A DNA stretch of 13,390 nt from assembly GCA_002712335.1 (NCBI GenBank), contig PATI01000021.1:40863-54252 (forward strand), in the 5' to 3' direction. Positions 1-6,834 of this stretch are shown here, piece by piece. Each line of letters begins with the position of its first letter. The first letter of the stretch is position 1. The position numbers and the translations under genes are program-made. The notes below the pieces were generated by a model. It saw only the letters and a program-made list of their open reading frames with translations. It ran no database searches and was not told where the DNA came from. The DNA is from Rhodospirillaceae bacterium. GTDB taxonomy: Bacteria > Pseudomonadota > Alphaproteobacteria > MPNO01 > UBA2964.

Positions 1-12
1 GAAGGGCCCTTC
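1..12. other. 12-bp perfect palindrome at window edge, downstream of bpt
   Basis: GAAGGGCCCTTC equals its own reverse complement and lies 21 bases beyond the bpt stop codon on the minus strand. It is GC-rich against an AT-rich background, so it may be part of a transcription terminator stem or a protein-binding site. The window edge cuts the flank, so neither a longer stem nor a following T-run can be judged. Confidence 0.25.
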
Positions 13-33
13 AGACAATTCATAGCTAAAATA

Positions 34-753
34 TCAGATGGTTTTCCAACCATCGGATGTTAAACTCTCAAGAGGACGAAAACGTTTTTTGTAAGCCATT
101 TTTTTGCTCTCTTTTATCCAATAGCCAAGGTAAACATAGGAAGCTTTGTTTTTTATCGCCTTCTCTGTCAGCCAAAGGATCATATAAGTTCCGAGGCTTC
201 TGTCAGAAAGATTAGGGTCAAATAGGCTGTAGACGGCAGATAAGGCATCTAACTGACGGTCTGCGAGCATAGCGCTAATTAAATCTTTTTCTTTATTTCT
301 GAATTCTATAATTCTTGTATCAATTGGGCTGTCCTCAATCATTGCCTTAAAATCGAAAAAATTCATGCTGGCCATGTCGCTCTGAGCATGACGGGACTTT
401 TGATAGCGCGTAAACAAAACATATTGCTCTTCTGTCGCGGATCCGACTATATCCCTAGCGGTTAAGTCAATATTTCGTTTCATAATACGACGAAAAGAAC
501 GAGACCAGTTAAAATCCTTCACCCTTATTCTGACTGGAATGCAAGCATTACAGTTTGGGCATGCCGGTCGGTACGCTAAGCTGTGACTGCGCCTGAAACC
601 AGCACGTGAAAGGTCTTCATAAAGTTCCATTGCGTTTGGTGTAGAAAGATCGGTAACAACCTTACGTTCTACTCGTCCCTTCATATAAGGGCAGGGAAGG
701 GGACGTGTGCCCATAAAAATATTATAAGGTGGAAAACTTGTAGTTTGGTTCAT
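34..753 (-). CDS. bpt: Bpt-type aspartate/glutamate leucyltransferase (arginyl-tRNA--protein transferase family)
   Basis: The 239-residue product belongs to the R-transferase/Bpt family, cytosolic enzymes that move an aminoacyl group (leucine in bacterial Bpt) from tRNA to proteins starting with acidic residues, marking them for ClpS/ClpAP degradation. The N-terminal domain has C21 within PCPYMKGR and the cluster CPNCNAC (C65, C68, C71), the cysteine set of this family. The C-terminal half has the GNAT-like region, with SLGTYMILW and YLGYWIKES around residues 186-215 and KMAYKKRFRPLE near the end. Length is normal. The ATG at 753 is the first Met and is followed at once by family-like sequence, but it has no clear Shine-Dalgarno. 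It is transcribed divergently from the PaaI-like gene. In many alphaproteobacteria this gene lies near hemB; here two plus-strand genes intervene. Confidence 0.93.
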   Translation of the reverse strand: MNQTTSFPPYNIFMGTRPLPCPYMKGRVERKVVTDLSTPNAMELYEDLSRAGFRRSHSLAYRPACPNCNACIPVRIRVKDFNWSRSFRRIMKRNIDLTARDIVGSATEEQYVLFTRYQKSRHAQSDMASMNFFDFKAMIEDSPIDTRIIEFRNKEKDLISAMLADRQLDALSAVYSLFDPNLSDRSLGTYMILWLTEKAIKNKASYVYLGYWIKESKKMAYKKRFRPLESLTSDGWKTI

Positions 754-922
754 TTTATAACTAATAAAATTGAAGATAATTACAACATAATTGGCTCTGA
801 TTGAAGGTCAAGTAAACAGATTATGCCCAATCAAGTCTGAAATCCAATGTTTATTTATCTTGTACTTGACGTAAACGCTGGGGCACGACAATTTAATGGA
901 AATCTTCATAGGGGTGTCTCGA
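754..922. promoter_or_regulatory. Divergent intergenic region between bpt and the PaaI-like gene, with a candidate promoter
   Basis: This AT-rich gap must hold promoters for both directions. On the plus strand TTGACG (866-871) resembles a -35 box; an AT-rich stretch 17-18 bases later (about 889-895, AATTTA) could be a weak -10. Transcription would then begin near 903, after the ATG at 896 and before the ATG at 923, which favours the latter as the start of the downstream gene. No convincing -10/-35 pair was picked for bpt. Promoter boxes were judged by eye only. Confidence 0.3.
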
Positions 923-1345
923 ATGGTTCAGAACATAAAAACATTGGAGGAGTTGCAAAAACGTCTTGTTGCCAATCATTTTAATGATTGGATGGGACTA
1001 AAAATAATTGGACTGGATGAAGAAAAAATTGACATTCTGATGGCATGGCGGGAGGAAATGATTTCGAATCCAAAAGCTCGGGTGACGCATGGTGGTATAC
1101 TTGGTGCATTAATAGATGTGGCAGCTGATTTCATGATCGCAGCTAAACTCGGAGCACCGGCTCCTACAGTAGATATGAGGGTCGATTACCATCGAGCGGC
1201 AATGCCGGGCAACCTCAAAGCGGTGGGTAAAATCGTGCGAATTGGTAATACATTTTCGACGGCCCAAGCCGAAGTTTTCGATCTCGATGAGAAATTGATA
1301 GCTAGCGGCAGAGGCTTATATTATACCGCACCACCTAAGAAATAG
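923..1345 (+). CDS. PaaI-family hotdog thioesterase
   Basis: This is a hotdog-fold acyl-CoA thioesterase of the PaaI/YdiI type, which hydrolyses acyl- or aryl-CoA thioesters in the cytosol. From the chosen start the protein has 140 residues, typical of the family. The signature RVTHGGILGALIDVAADF at 53-70 holds the HGG motif (H56-G58) and the acidic residue D65 on the long helix. VDMRVDYHRAAMPGNL follows as the conserved strand-turn region, and an AEVFD strand comes near the end. An in-frame ATG lies 27 bases upstream (896), giving 149 residues. I prefer 923 because AGGGGTG stands about 8 bases before it and the candidate promoter would place the transcript start after 896. The substrate is unknown. 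It may share a transcript with the flavin reductase 80 bases downstream. Confidence 0.88.
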   Translation: MVQNIKTLEELQKRLVANHFNDWMGLKIIGLDEEKIDILMAWREEMISNPKARVTHGGILGALIDVAADFMIAAKLGAPAPTVDMRVDYHRAAMPGNLKAVGKIVRIGNTFSTAQAEVFDLDEKLIASGRGLYYTAPPKK

Positions 1346-1405
1346 CTTACTTATTTTCAATCTTCCTTGTGTTGATGTAAAGTGTAGTTACTGGAGGTAA
1401 TACTA

Positions 1406-1426
1406 ATGAAATTTAGGAACCAATAA
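1406..1426 (+). other. Possible six-codon leader ORF coupled to the flavin reductase
   Basis: A strong Shine-Dalgarno, GGAGG (1393-1397), lies 8 bases before an ATG that opens a frame reading MKFRNQ and then TAA. That stop shares its last base with the ATG of the flavin reductase (TAATG, 1424-1428). The reductase has its own weaker AGGA (1415-1418). The arrangement looks like translational coupling from a very short leader frame, or alternatively an upstream ribosome entry site. Nothing shows that the peptide itself has a role, and a chance frame is possible. Confidence 0.3.
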
Positions 1427-1908
1427 TGACTATTGATACAAAAGAGTTCCGAAACACAGTTGGCTGCTTTGCAACAGGTATCACTGTCATTACAACAGTT
1501 GATGTTGATGGGCTGCCTATCGGCTTGACGGCAAACTCATTCACCTCAGTTTCCTTAGATCCGCCAATGGTTTTGTTTTGTTTAGATCGTAAAGTTGCAA
1601 GCTTCGAGTCTTTTGCGGTAGGGAAAGGTTTTGCAGTTAATATTCTTTCGTCTAATCAAGTGGATGTGTCTAATCGTTTTGCTCAAAGTGGACCGGATAA
1701 ATGGGAAGGGTTTGACTATGACACATGGGATAGTGGGGTACCAATCATCCCAGATTGTCTAGCTAATATTGAATGCCGTGGACATTCAATTCTAGATGCT
1801 GGTGATCACGTAATTGTAATTGGTGAAGTAAATAATTTGGCGTCTGCCAGTGAGGATGTTAAACCAATCCTATATTACCGGGGTGGATATAAAGAAATAC
1901 TTCCCTAA
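1426..1908 (+). CDS. Flavin reductase-like domain protein (HpaC/NtaB type, FMN-binding split barrel)
   Basis: The 160-residue protein matches the flavin reductase component of two-component monooxygenases (HpaC, NtaB and similar), which uses NAD(P)H to reduce free FMN or FAD for a partner oxygenase. Visible family features are FRNTVGCFATGITVIT at 8-23, the flavin-binding signature GLTANSFTSVSLDPP at 34-48, FAVNILSS at 69-76, and GDHVIVIGEV with a C-terminal YYRGGY (about 126-156). Length and start agree with the family. The ATG at 1426 overlaps the stop of a six-codon frame (TAATG) and has AGGA 7 bases upstream. No oxygenase lies beside it; the luciferase-like monooxygenase at 7940-9103 is a possible client, but the distance makes this conjecture. 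Some relatives are oxygenases or have no known activity, so the exact reaction is open. Confidence 0.9.
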   Translation: MTIDTKEFRNTVGCFATGITVITTVDVDGLPIGLTANSFTSVSLDPPMVLFCLDRKVASFESFAVGKGFAVNILSSNQVDVSNRFAQSGPDKWEGFDYDTWDSGVPIIPDCLANIECRGHSILDAGDHVIVIGEVNNLASASEDVKPILYYRGGYKEILP

Positions 1909-1926
1909 AAAAAACCGTATAGGTTT
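1907..1926 (-). terminator. Weak intrinsic terminator candidate after hemB
   Basis: Read on the minus strand, AAACC (1926-1922), a five-base loop and GGTTT (1916-1912) form a short stem running directly into T residues to 1907. It begins nine bases beyond the hemB stop and overlaps the end of the convergent flavin reductase. The stem is only five pairs and AT-rich, so it may be weak or fortuitous, although position and T-run suit hemB. Confidence 0.35.
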
Positions 1927-1934
1927 GGGGTTTC

Positions 1935-2942
1935 TTAATTTAATTTTTTGGCAATTTCTAATGCACCATACGTAAGTATGCCACTCGCCCCCGCACGTTT
2001 AAAAGCAATAAGTGATTCTTTGAAAACCTGATCGAAATTGAATATTCCCTGGGTGCCTGCTGTTTTTAGCATTGCATATTCGCCGCTAACTTGAAATGCA
2101 AAAGTCGGCATTAAAAATTTTGACTTTATGCGCTGTATTATATCGAGATAAAAAATTCCCGGTTTAACCATGACCATATCAGCCCCCTCTTTGATATCGA
2201 GTTCTACTTCACGTAAAGCCTCATCTGAATTGGCCGGATCCATTTGGTAGGTTTTTTTATCTCCTCCGTCCAAGTTTGGTGCTGAACCTACGGCATCTCT
2301 GAATGGCCCGTATAGGTTCGAAGCATATTTAGCGGCATAAGCCATTATTCGGACATTCTCAAAACCTTCTCCATCAAGTGCCGTGCGTATTCGACCTACC
2401 CGTCCGTCCATCATATCACTAGGAGCTATTACATCACATCCTGCTTTTGCTTGGACAATAGCCTGCTTACACAATACCTCTATCGTTTCATCATTAACTA
2501 TGTGGCCGTTTCGAAGAAGACCATCGTGGCCGTGGCTAGTAAATGGGTCTAAAGCGACGTCGCACATAATACCTATTCCGTCATGGGCGTCCTTTATTGC
2601 AGCAACTGCTTGGCAAATTAGATTGTCTTTATTGTATGCTTCTTCGGCTTCAGCAGACTTGAGTTCAGGGTTTACCACAGGGAAAACCGCAACCATTGGA
2701 ATGCCTAGGGCTTTAGCTTGTTTCACCTGTTCAACTAATTGTTGCACTGATAAGCGTTCCACATCAGGCATAGTGGGTATTTTTATCTTCGGTTCCTTAC
2801 CATTATGCACAAAAATTGGCCAAATAAGGTCTTGAACAGAGAGATGATTTTCGGCGACAAGTTTTCTCGTCCATCCGTCCTGTCGGTTGCGGCGTAACCT
2901 TGTCGTTGGAAAACCCGGTTGAGGCGCTTTAATTTTACTCAC
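1935..2942 (-). CDS. hemB: Delta-aminolevulinic acid dehydratase (porphobilinogen synthase)
   Basis: HemB condenses two 5-aminolevulinate molecules into porphobilinogen, the second common step of heme, siroheme and cobalamin synthesis. The 335-residue protein is full length. It starts with the family-typical FPTTRLRRNRQDGWTRKLV. The Schiff-base lysines are K206 (AAKYAS) and K260 (MVMVKPG), and SDMMDGRVGRIR at 175-186 is highly conserved. In the metal-site segment DVALDPFTSHGHDG (128-141), D129, D132 and D140 stand where zinc enzymes have cysteines, so this is predicted to be the magnesium-type enzyme. The start is GTG at 2942, four bases after the metY stop, with no clear Shine-Dalgarno; no other Met lies nearby and the alignment needs this start. 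Translational coupling to metY is likely. The tight spacing suggests cotranscription with metY, so it may fall under the same SAM-II leader. Confidence 0.96.
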   Translation of the reverse strand: MSKIKAPQPGFPTTRLRRNRQDGWTRKLVAENHLSVQDLIWPIFVHNGKEPKIKIPTMPDVERLSVQQLVEQVKQAKALGIPMVAVFPVVNPELKSAEAEEAYNKDNLICQAVAAIKDAHDGIGIMCDVALDPFTSHGHDGLLRNGHIVNDETIEVLCKQAIVQAKAGCDVIAPSDMMDGRVGRIRTALDGEGFENVRIMAYAAKYASNLYGPFRDAVGSAPNLDGGDKKTYQMDPANSDEALREVELDIKEGADMVMVKPGIFYLDIIQRIKSKFLMPTFAFQVSGEYAMLKTAGTQGIFNFDQVFKESLIAFKRAGASGILTYGALEIAKKLN

Positions 2943-2946
2943 TTTT

Positions 2947-4236
2947 TTAAATTTTTCTAAGAGCTTGATCTAAATCAGCTAAAATATCGTCAATATGTTC
3001 AATACCAATTGAAAGTCGAACATAGCCCTCAGTAACGCCGGATGCTAGCTGCTCTTCAGGCGTTAATTGGGAGTGCGTTGTGGTTGCAGGATGTATGGCA
3101 AGGCTTCTAGCATCACCGATATTAGCAACATGATAAAACATGTTGAGTGCCTCAATAAAGTTTTTTCCTCCCTTACTGCCACTAGCTACCTCAAAACCTA
3201 GTAAAGATCCGTACCCCCCATTTAGATATTTATCTGCACGAGCACGGGGCTCACCCTTCATTACACCCGGAAATATAACGTTACTGACCTTTTCATGTTT
3301 TGATAAAAAATCAGCAACTTGCTCAGCATTTGAACAATGACGTTCCATACGTAATGGCAGAGTTTCTAACCCTTGAATAAACTGAAATGCATTGGAAGGG
3401 CTCATGGCAGCGCCGATATCACGTAACTGAGTAACCATGGCTTTTATAATGTAAGCAATGGGCCCTAGAGGTTTTACGGCGTCGACCCAAACTGCTCCAT
3501 GATAACTGGGGTCGGGTTCATTGAGCATCGGGAAACGACTTGCGTGGGCCTCCCAGTCAAAGTTTCCTCCATCGACGATCATACCGCCGATAGATGTGCC
3601 GTGACCACCTATGAATTTAGTCGTTGAGTGAACTACTATGGCGGCGCCATGCTCTAAAGGTCTGCAAAGAATAGGTGCAGCTGTGTTATCCATTATTAAG
3701 GGAATCCCAAGTTCATTGCCGATTGCTGCAACTTCGGCTATTGGAAAGACCTGTAGTTTAGGGTTAGGTAAAGTTTCAGCAAAGAAACACCTTGTCTTAT
3801 CATCAGAGGCTTCTCGAAAGGCTTCCGGATTAGATGGATCAACAAACCGACATTCAATGCCTAGGGTGCTGAGAGTGTTGTGAAGAAGATTCCACGTTCC
3901 TCCGTAAAGGTCGGTCGAGCTGACTATATTGTCGCCTGCATGCGCAATGTTGGTAATAGCGATAAATTCCGCAGCCTGACCCGAACTCAATGCAAGACCC
4001 GCAACCCCGCCTTCTAAGGCCGCGACTCTTTTTTCGAGTACGTCATTGGTCGGGTTCATAATACGGGTATAAATATTGCCAAACTCTTGCAAGCCAAACA
4101 ATTTAGCAGCATGGTCGGGACTGTCGAACTGATAGGATGTTGTCTGATAGATCGGTACAGCTACCGAGTTTGTTGTGTCATCTTTTCGCCATCCTGCATG
4201 AAGGGCTATGGTTTCTGGGTTTTTGCTATCAGTCAT
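2947..4236 (-). CDS. metY: O-acetylhomoserine sulfhydrylase (aminocarboxypropyltransferase)
   Basis: This PLP enzyme of the Cys/Met metabolism family makes homocysteine from O-acetylhomoserine and sulfide in methionine synthesis. The start IALHAGWRKDDTT and the MNPTNDVLEKRVAALEGG block are typical of MetY. The PLP lysine is in HSTTKFIGGHG (K207 from the chosen start), MDNTAAPILCRPLEHG contains the cofactor Asp, and SLAIHPATTTHSQLT is the usual C-terminal substrate loop. Length (429) fits MetY rather than the shorter MetZ or MetB enzymes. An in-frame ATG four codons upstream (4248) gives 433 residues. I prefer 4236 because GGAG (4246-4243), which overlaps that upstream ATG, sits six bases before it, while 4248 has no Shine-Dalgarno. 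It is followed after four bases by hemB and preceded by a SAM-II riboswitch with terminator, so repression by S-adenosylmethionine is expected. Confidence 0.95.
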   Translation of the reverse strand: MTDSKNPETIALHAGWRKDDTTNSVAVPIYQTTSYQFDSPDHAAKLFGLQEFGNIYTRIMNPTNDVLEKRVAALEGGVAGLALSSGQAAEFIAITNIAHAGDNIVSSTDLYGGTWNLLHNTLSTLGIECRFVDPSNPEAFREASDDKTRCFFAETLPNPKLQVFPIAEVAAIGNELGIPLIMDNTAAPILCRPLEHGAAIVVHSTTKFIGGHGTSIGGMIVDGGNFDWEAHASRFPMLNEPDPSYHGAVWVDAVKPLGPIAYIIKAMVTQLRDIGAAMSPSNAFQFIQGLETLPLRMERHCSNAEQVADFLSKHEKVSNVIFPGVMKGEPRARADKYLNGGYGSLLGFEVASGSKGGKNFIEALNMFYHVANIGDARSLAIHPATTTHSQLTPEEQLASGVTEGYVRLSIGIEHIDDILADLDQALRKI

Positions 4237-4269
4237 TTTAGTCTCCATTCACTAAGCTGGTCACCCCAT

Positions 4270-4299
4270 AAAAAAATCACCTCAGCTCAAGCTGGGTGA
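4270..4299 (-). terminator. Intrinsic terminator in the metY leader (riboswitch expression platform)
   Basis: On the minus strand TCACC (4299-4295) plus CAGC (4294-4291) pair with GCTG (4286-4283) plus GGTGA (4281-4277). The loop is TTGA and a single A (4282) is bulged. Seven T residues (4276-4270) follow at once. This nine-pair GC-containing stem with a T-run is the strongest intrinsic terminator in the window. It lies between the SAM-II aptamer and metY, about 34 bases before the metY start, so it would stop transcription before the gene rather than after one. Confidence 0.72.
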
Positions 4300-4300
4300 C

Positions 4301-4357
4301 CCCCGCGCTTTAGCTGCATTTTTATGCGCCCGCAAGCTGTGCTTCAAATCGGCGCAA
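4301..4357 (-). promoter_or_regulatory. SAM-II riboswitch aptamer upstream of metY
   Basis: The minus strand shows the SAM-II pattern in order. TGCGCC (4356-4351) pairs perfectly with GGCGCA (4330-4325) as stem P1. The loop starts GATTTGAAG and ends CTTGC. The conserved tail ATAAAAATGCAGCTAAAG (4325-4308) follows and ends in a G-run. AGCTTGC (4338-4332) can pair with GCAGCT (4317-4312), one base bulged, giving the class's pseudoknot. SAM-II RNAs bind S-adenosylmethionine, occur mainly in alphaproteobacteria and control methionine genes, which agrees with metY downstream. Recognition is by comparison with the remembered family pattern; a covariance-model search would settle it. Confidence 0.85.
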
Positions 4358-4363
4358 TTCTCT

Positions 4364-4372
4364 TTTATCACA
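4364..4372 (-). promoter_or_regulatory. Candidate extended -10 element for the metY leader
   Basis: TGTGATAAA on the minus strand fits an extended -10 (TGn followed by GATAAA, four of six matches to TATAAT). A start about seven bases later, near 4357, would begin the transcript right at the SAM-II aptamer, a sensible place. No good -35 box was found at 16-18 bases, so this rests on the -10 and position alone. Confidence 0.3.
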
Positions 4373-4470
4373 AAACCTAAAAAGATAAAGCTTTAATTAG
4401 TTAAAATAAAATCAGAGAAAAAATTATGCTATCAAAGTTTGTAATCCGCGAAATCAGCTATTAGCCAAGT

Positions 4471-5802
4471 TTAATTTTGGGAGAATGTGTCTTTTATATT
4501 TCTAGAACGGATTGCTAAATACGTTAATCCGGCGGCACCAATAGTAAAAAGCGCAGACATTAAATAAAACCCAGCACCTATATTACCACCGGCTAAATCT
4601 ATTGCTATGCCGGCGATAGGCGGAACAATTGTAGCCCCTAAGCGGTTGCCCGTTGTTCTGAGGCCTACACTAAGCCCAAACTTCGACACTGGAACGCTAC
4701 GAGAGAGGAGCATTAGTATGTAGGCCATGCCAAGTCCGACGCCAGCTCCAAAAATAACGGTGCTAAATGTTAACCCTGCAATATTTCCAAAAACTGGCAC
4801 CATTGCATTCCCAATGGCAGAGAGAAGGATCATGAAAATTACTATCCAGTGCGGGCTAAGGTATTTTTTTGCTTGTTCCGTGGGTAAGGCCGTTATCCCC
4901 GCAATAAAGTATGCAAAACCTGTAATAATACCAATAATCCGACCTTCATAACCAATTGATTCCATATAAATTGACATAAAATTCATTCGGACTTGAATGA
5001 GACCATTCATGAACAGAGATGCCATTACAACAAACGCGACGGATGGGATGAGAAATAATCTGAAAGCCTCTTTATAATCTAGGAATGAAGGCAGGAGAGC
5101 TCTTATTCGTGGGCGCTCTTTTGGGACTATTACGGTATCTGGGATCGGCATAATCACAACTGATATCCAAAGAGCAATATTGCAAAGAGCAATAATACCA
5201 AAGGCGGACCAAGCACCTCCTATTGGTGTTGCTTGTCCGATATCCCAAGCCCAGCCGGCAAGGGGAGGAGTAAAAAAATTGGCAAAATTAGAGACCGATG
5301 TAAATCGACCCATATGTTTTGGAGACCCTTTAGTTAATTGTCCCAACTGTGTTTGGCAGCCTATCCATCCAATCGTATGCAAAAAACCGGTTACTAGTTG
5401 TAAAAAAACAATGAGGGTCAACTGCAACATAGCCATTGAGGTAATCATGGGCACTAGTGGATAAAATAAGGTCAGTATGATACCGGTAACAGTGCACCAG
5501 ATCATCATTCGTCTAACTCCGAGACGGTCAAGGACGGCCCCACTATGTATAGAAAAAATTGCAGCAAGAAAGGATCGTGCGCCAGCTGCGATGCCAATCA
5601 TCGTTGCAGACATTCCTAGGCTGACTAGGCACCATAAAGGAACGATAAGCTGAACCATTGGTAGAATTCCGATACTGATGAATGCAGAAGAATAAGCAGT
5701 GAACTCCGCACGAAAGGTCAGCACCGGGGGGTTTGATTTATCTTTGGAGTTCAACTTAATATGGCCTTTGGCATTATGGGGGTGCTTATAAACACCTAAC
5801 AT
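4471..5802 (-). CDS. Major facilitator superfamily transporter
   Basis: A 443-residue polytopic membrane protein with about twelve hydrophobic segments, from roughly residue 34 to 433. After TM2, GAVLDRLGVRRMM (88-100) resembles MFS motif A, with D92, G95 and R98. The two six-helix halves are split by a hydrophilic stretch around residues 215-240 containing PKERPRIRALLPS. The N-terminal tail of about 30 residues is polar and looks unlike a transporter start. The ATG at 5802 has only a weak AGG upstream, and a TTG in the tail (codon 17) is a possible alternative start. The substrate cannot be deduced. The gene is divergent from the TauD-like dioxygenase with a 76-base gap, so the two may respond to the same signal, but this is inferred from position only. 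Confidence 0.88.
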   Translation of the reverse strand: MLGVYKHPHNAKGHIKLNSKDKSNPPVLTFRAEFTAYSSAFISIGILPMVQLIVPLWCLVSLGMSATMIGIAAGARSFLAAIFSIHSGAVLDRLGVRRMMIWCTVTGIILTLFYPLVPMITSMAMLQLTLIVFLQLVTGFLHTIGWIGCQTQLGQLTKGSPKHMGRFTSVSNFANFFTPPLAGWAWDIGQATPIGGAWSAFGIIALCNIALWISVVIMPIPDTVIVPKERPRIRALLPSFLDYKEAFRLFLIPSVAFVVMASLFMNGLIQVRMNFMSIYMESIGYEGRIIGIITGFAYFIAGITALPTEQAKKYLSPHWIVIFMILLSAIGNAMVPVFGNIAGLTFSTVIFGAGVGLGMAYILMLLSRSVPVSKFGLSVGLRTTGNRLGATIVPPIAGIAIDLAGGNIGAGFYLMSALFTIGAAGLTYLAIRSRNIKDTFSQN

Positions 5803-5831
5803 CGGTTTGCCTAGTAGAGTTCAACTTAATA
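5747..5831. repeat. Two 15-bp direct repeats 70 bp apart at the MFS gene start
   Basis: GAGTTCAACTTAATA occurs exactly at 5747-5761 and again at 5817-5831. The first copy lies inside the proposed N-terminus of the transporter (codons 14-18); the second lies between the divergent transporter and dioxygenase genes. They could be paired binding sites for a regulator if the transporter really starts further downstream, or the trace of a small duplication. The flanks of the copies differ. Confidence 0.5.
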
Positions 5832-5878
5832 ACCTAAAAAAAGAAATAAAATTTAAAGATAAATAGTTTGACGAAAAG

Positions 5879-6709
5879 ATGACAGTGATAGCAAAACCAC
5901 TATCAGAGGCGATTGGGGCTTCGGTTACGGGCGTGGATTTATCTCGTGAGTTGAGTTTAGAAACAATTACCGAAATTAAAAACGCCTGGTATCGATATTC
6001 AGTTCTTGTTTTTCCAAACCAATCCATAAATGACGAGCAACAAGAAAAGTTTTGCCGGTATTTTGGTGAACTCGAACGCGTAAGAACAACTACCGTTGCT
6101 GAGGAACAGCCACATGTAATGCTGATCACCAATGCTAAAGACACCGGCAAACCCACGGCTTTGGAAGATGGCGAGATGATGTTTCATTATGATCAGTGTT
6201 ACTATGAACAACCATGTATGGGAGCTACATTATTTTCGTTAGAGGTCCCTGATCTGGGAGGAAATACGCTTTTTGCTAATTGTACAAAGGCCTACGAAGC
6301 TTTGTCTCCCAGTTGGAAAGAACGGATCATTGGTTTGAAAGCCCTAAATTATTATGATTACGGGATAAGCCCAACTATGCGCCCTGAAGGGAAGGTAGAC
6401 CCTAGCATTCCCCAATGGGTACATCCTGTGGTGCGTACCCACCCTGAGACAGGTCGTAAAGCTCTCTATGTTAATCGTCTAATGAGCATGCGAGTTGTAG
6501 AAGTATCGAATGAAGAAAGTGAAGAGATTCTTCAATTTTTATTTGATCATATTGAAAGCCGTCAGTTTATTTATGAACATAGTTGGTCAGTAGGAGAATT
6601 AGTGATGTGGGATAATCGGTGTAGTGTGCATGCCCGTACCCATTTTGCTCCAGAAAAGAGACGTATGATGCGACGAGTTACAATTCGTGATCCAATTTCA
6701 GTCAAATAA
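5879..6709 (+). CDS. TauD/TfdA-family Fe(II)/2-oxoglutarate-dependent dioxygenase
   Basis: The 276-residue protein has the TauD/TfdA double-stranded beta-helix fold. These cytosolic enzymes couple 2-oxoglutarate decarboxylation to hydroxylation of substrates such as taurine, chlorophenoxyacetates, alkyl sulfates or carnitine precursors. The iron ligands are readable as H103 and D105 (MFHYDQCYYE) and H251 (WDNRCSVHAR). R262 and R266 in RRMMRRVTIRD would bind 2-oxoglutarate. It opens with the usual IGASVTGVDLSREL block, and HPVVRTHPETGRKALYVN (182-199) is a family hallmark. The ATG at 5879 has no strong Shine-Dalgarno but begins exactly where family members do. It is divergent from the MFS transporter and paralogous to the dioxygenase at 12608. 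The substrate is undetermined. Confidence 0.92.
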   Translation: MTVIAKPLSEAIGASVTGVDLSRELSLETITEIKNAWYRYSVLVFPNQSINDEQQEKFCRYFGELERVRTTTVAEEQPHVMLITNAKDTGKPTALEDGEMMFHYDQCYYEQPCMGATLFSLEVPDLGGNTLFANCTKAYEALSPSWKERIIGLKALNYYDYGISPTMRPEGKVDPSIPQWVHPVVRTHPETGRKALYVNRLMSMRVVEVSNEESEEILQFLFDHIESRQFIYEHSWSVGELVMWDNRCSVHARTHFAPEKRRMMRRVTIRDPISVK

Positions 6710-6834
6710 ATTTGTTATTCCAACGATAATAATGATTGTATTCCCTATATATTAAAATCTTCGCCGTAAATGATATTAGAAAATTATAAAAACAGATAAA
6801 AATCAGAAATTAATCTTGAGTAGAACTATTTTCA

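Noticed and set aside
2383..2835. Long plus-strand open frame antisense to hemB
   Set aside because: It lies wholly within the well-supported hemB gene, has low-complexity Ser/Ala-rich composition and no recognisable motif or ribosome binding site.
4261..4269. ATG-GGG-TGA minimal frame just after the metY leader terminator
   Set aside because: A two-codon frame without a Shine-Dalgarno is expected by chance.
4087..4299. Plus-strand frame of 70 codons across the metY leader
   Set aside because: It runs antisense to the metY start and the riboswitch terminator and looks random.
5821..6211. Two minus-strand open frames over the 5' half of the first dioxygenase
   Set aside because: They are antisense shadows of a gene with intact catalytic residues and have no family resemblance.
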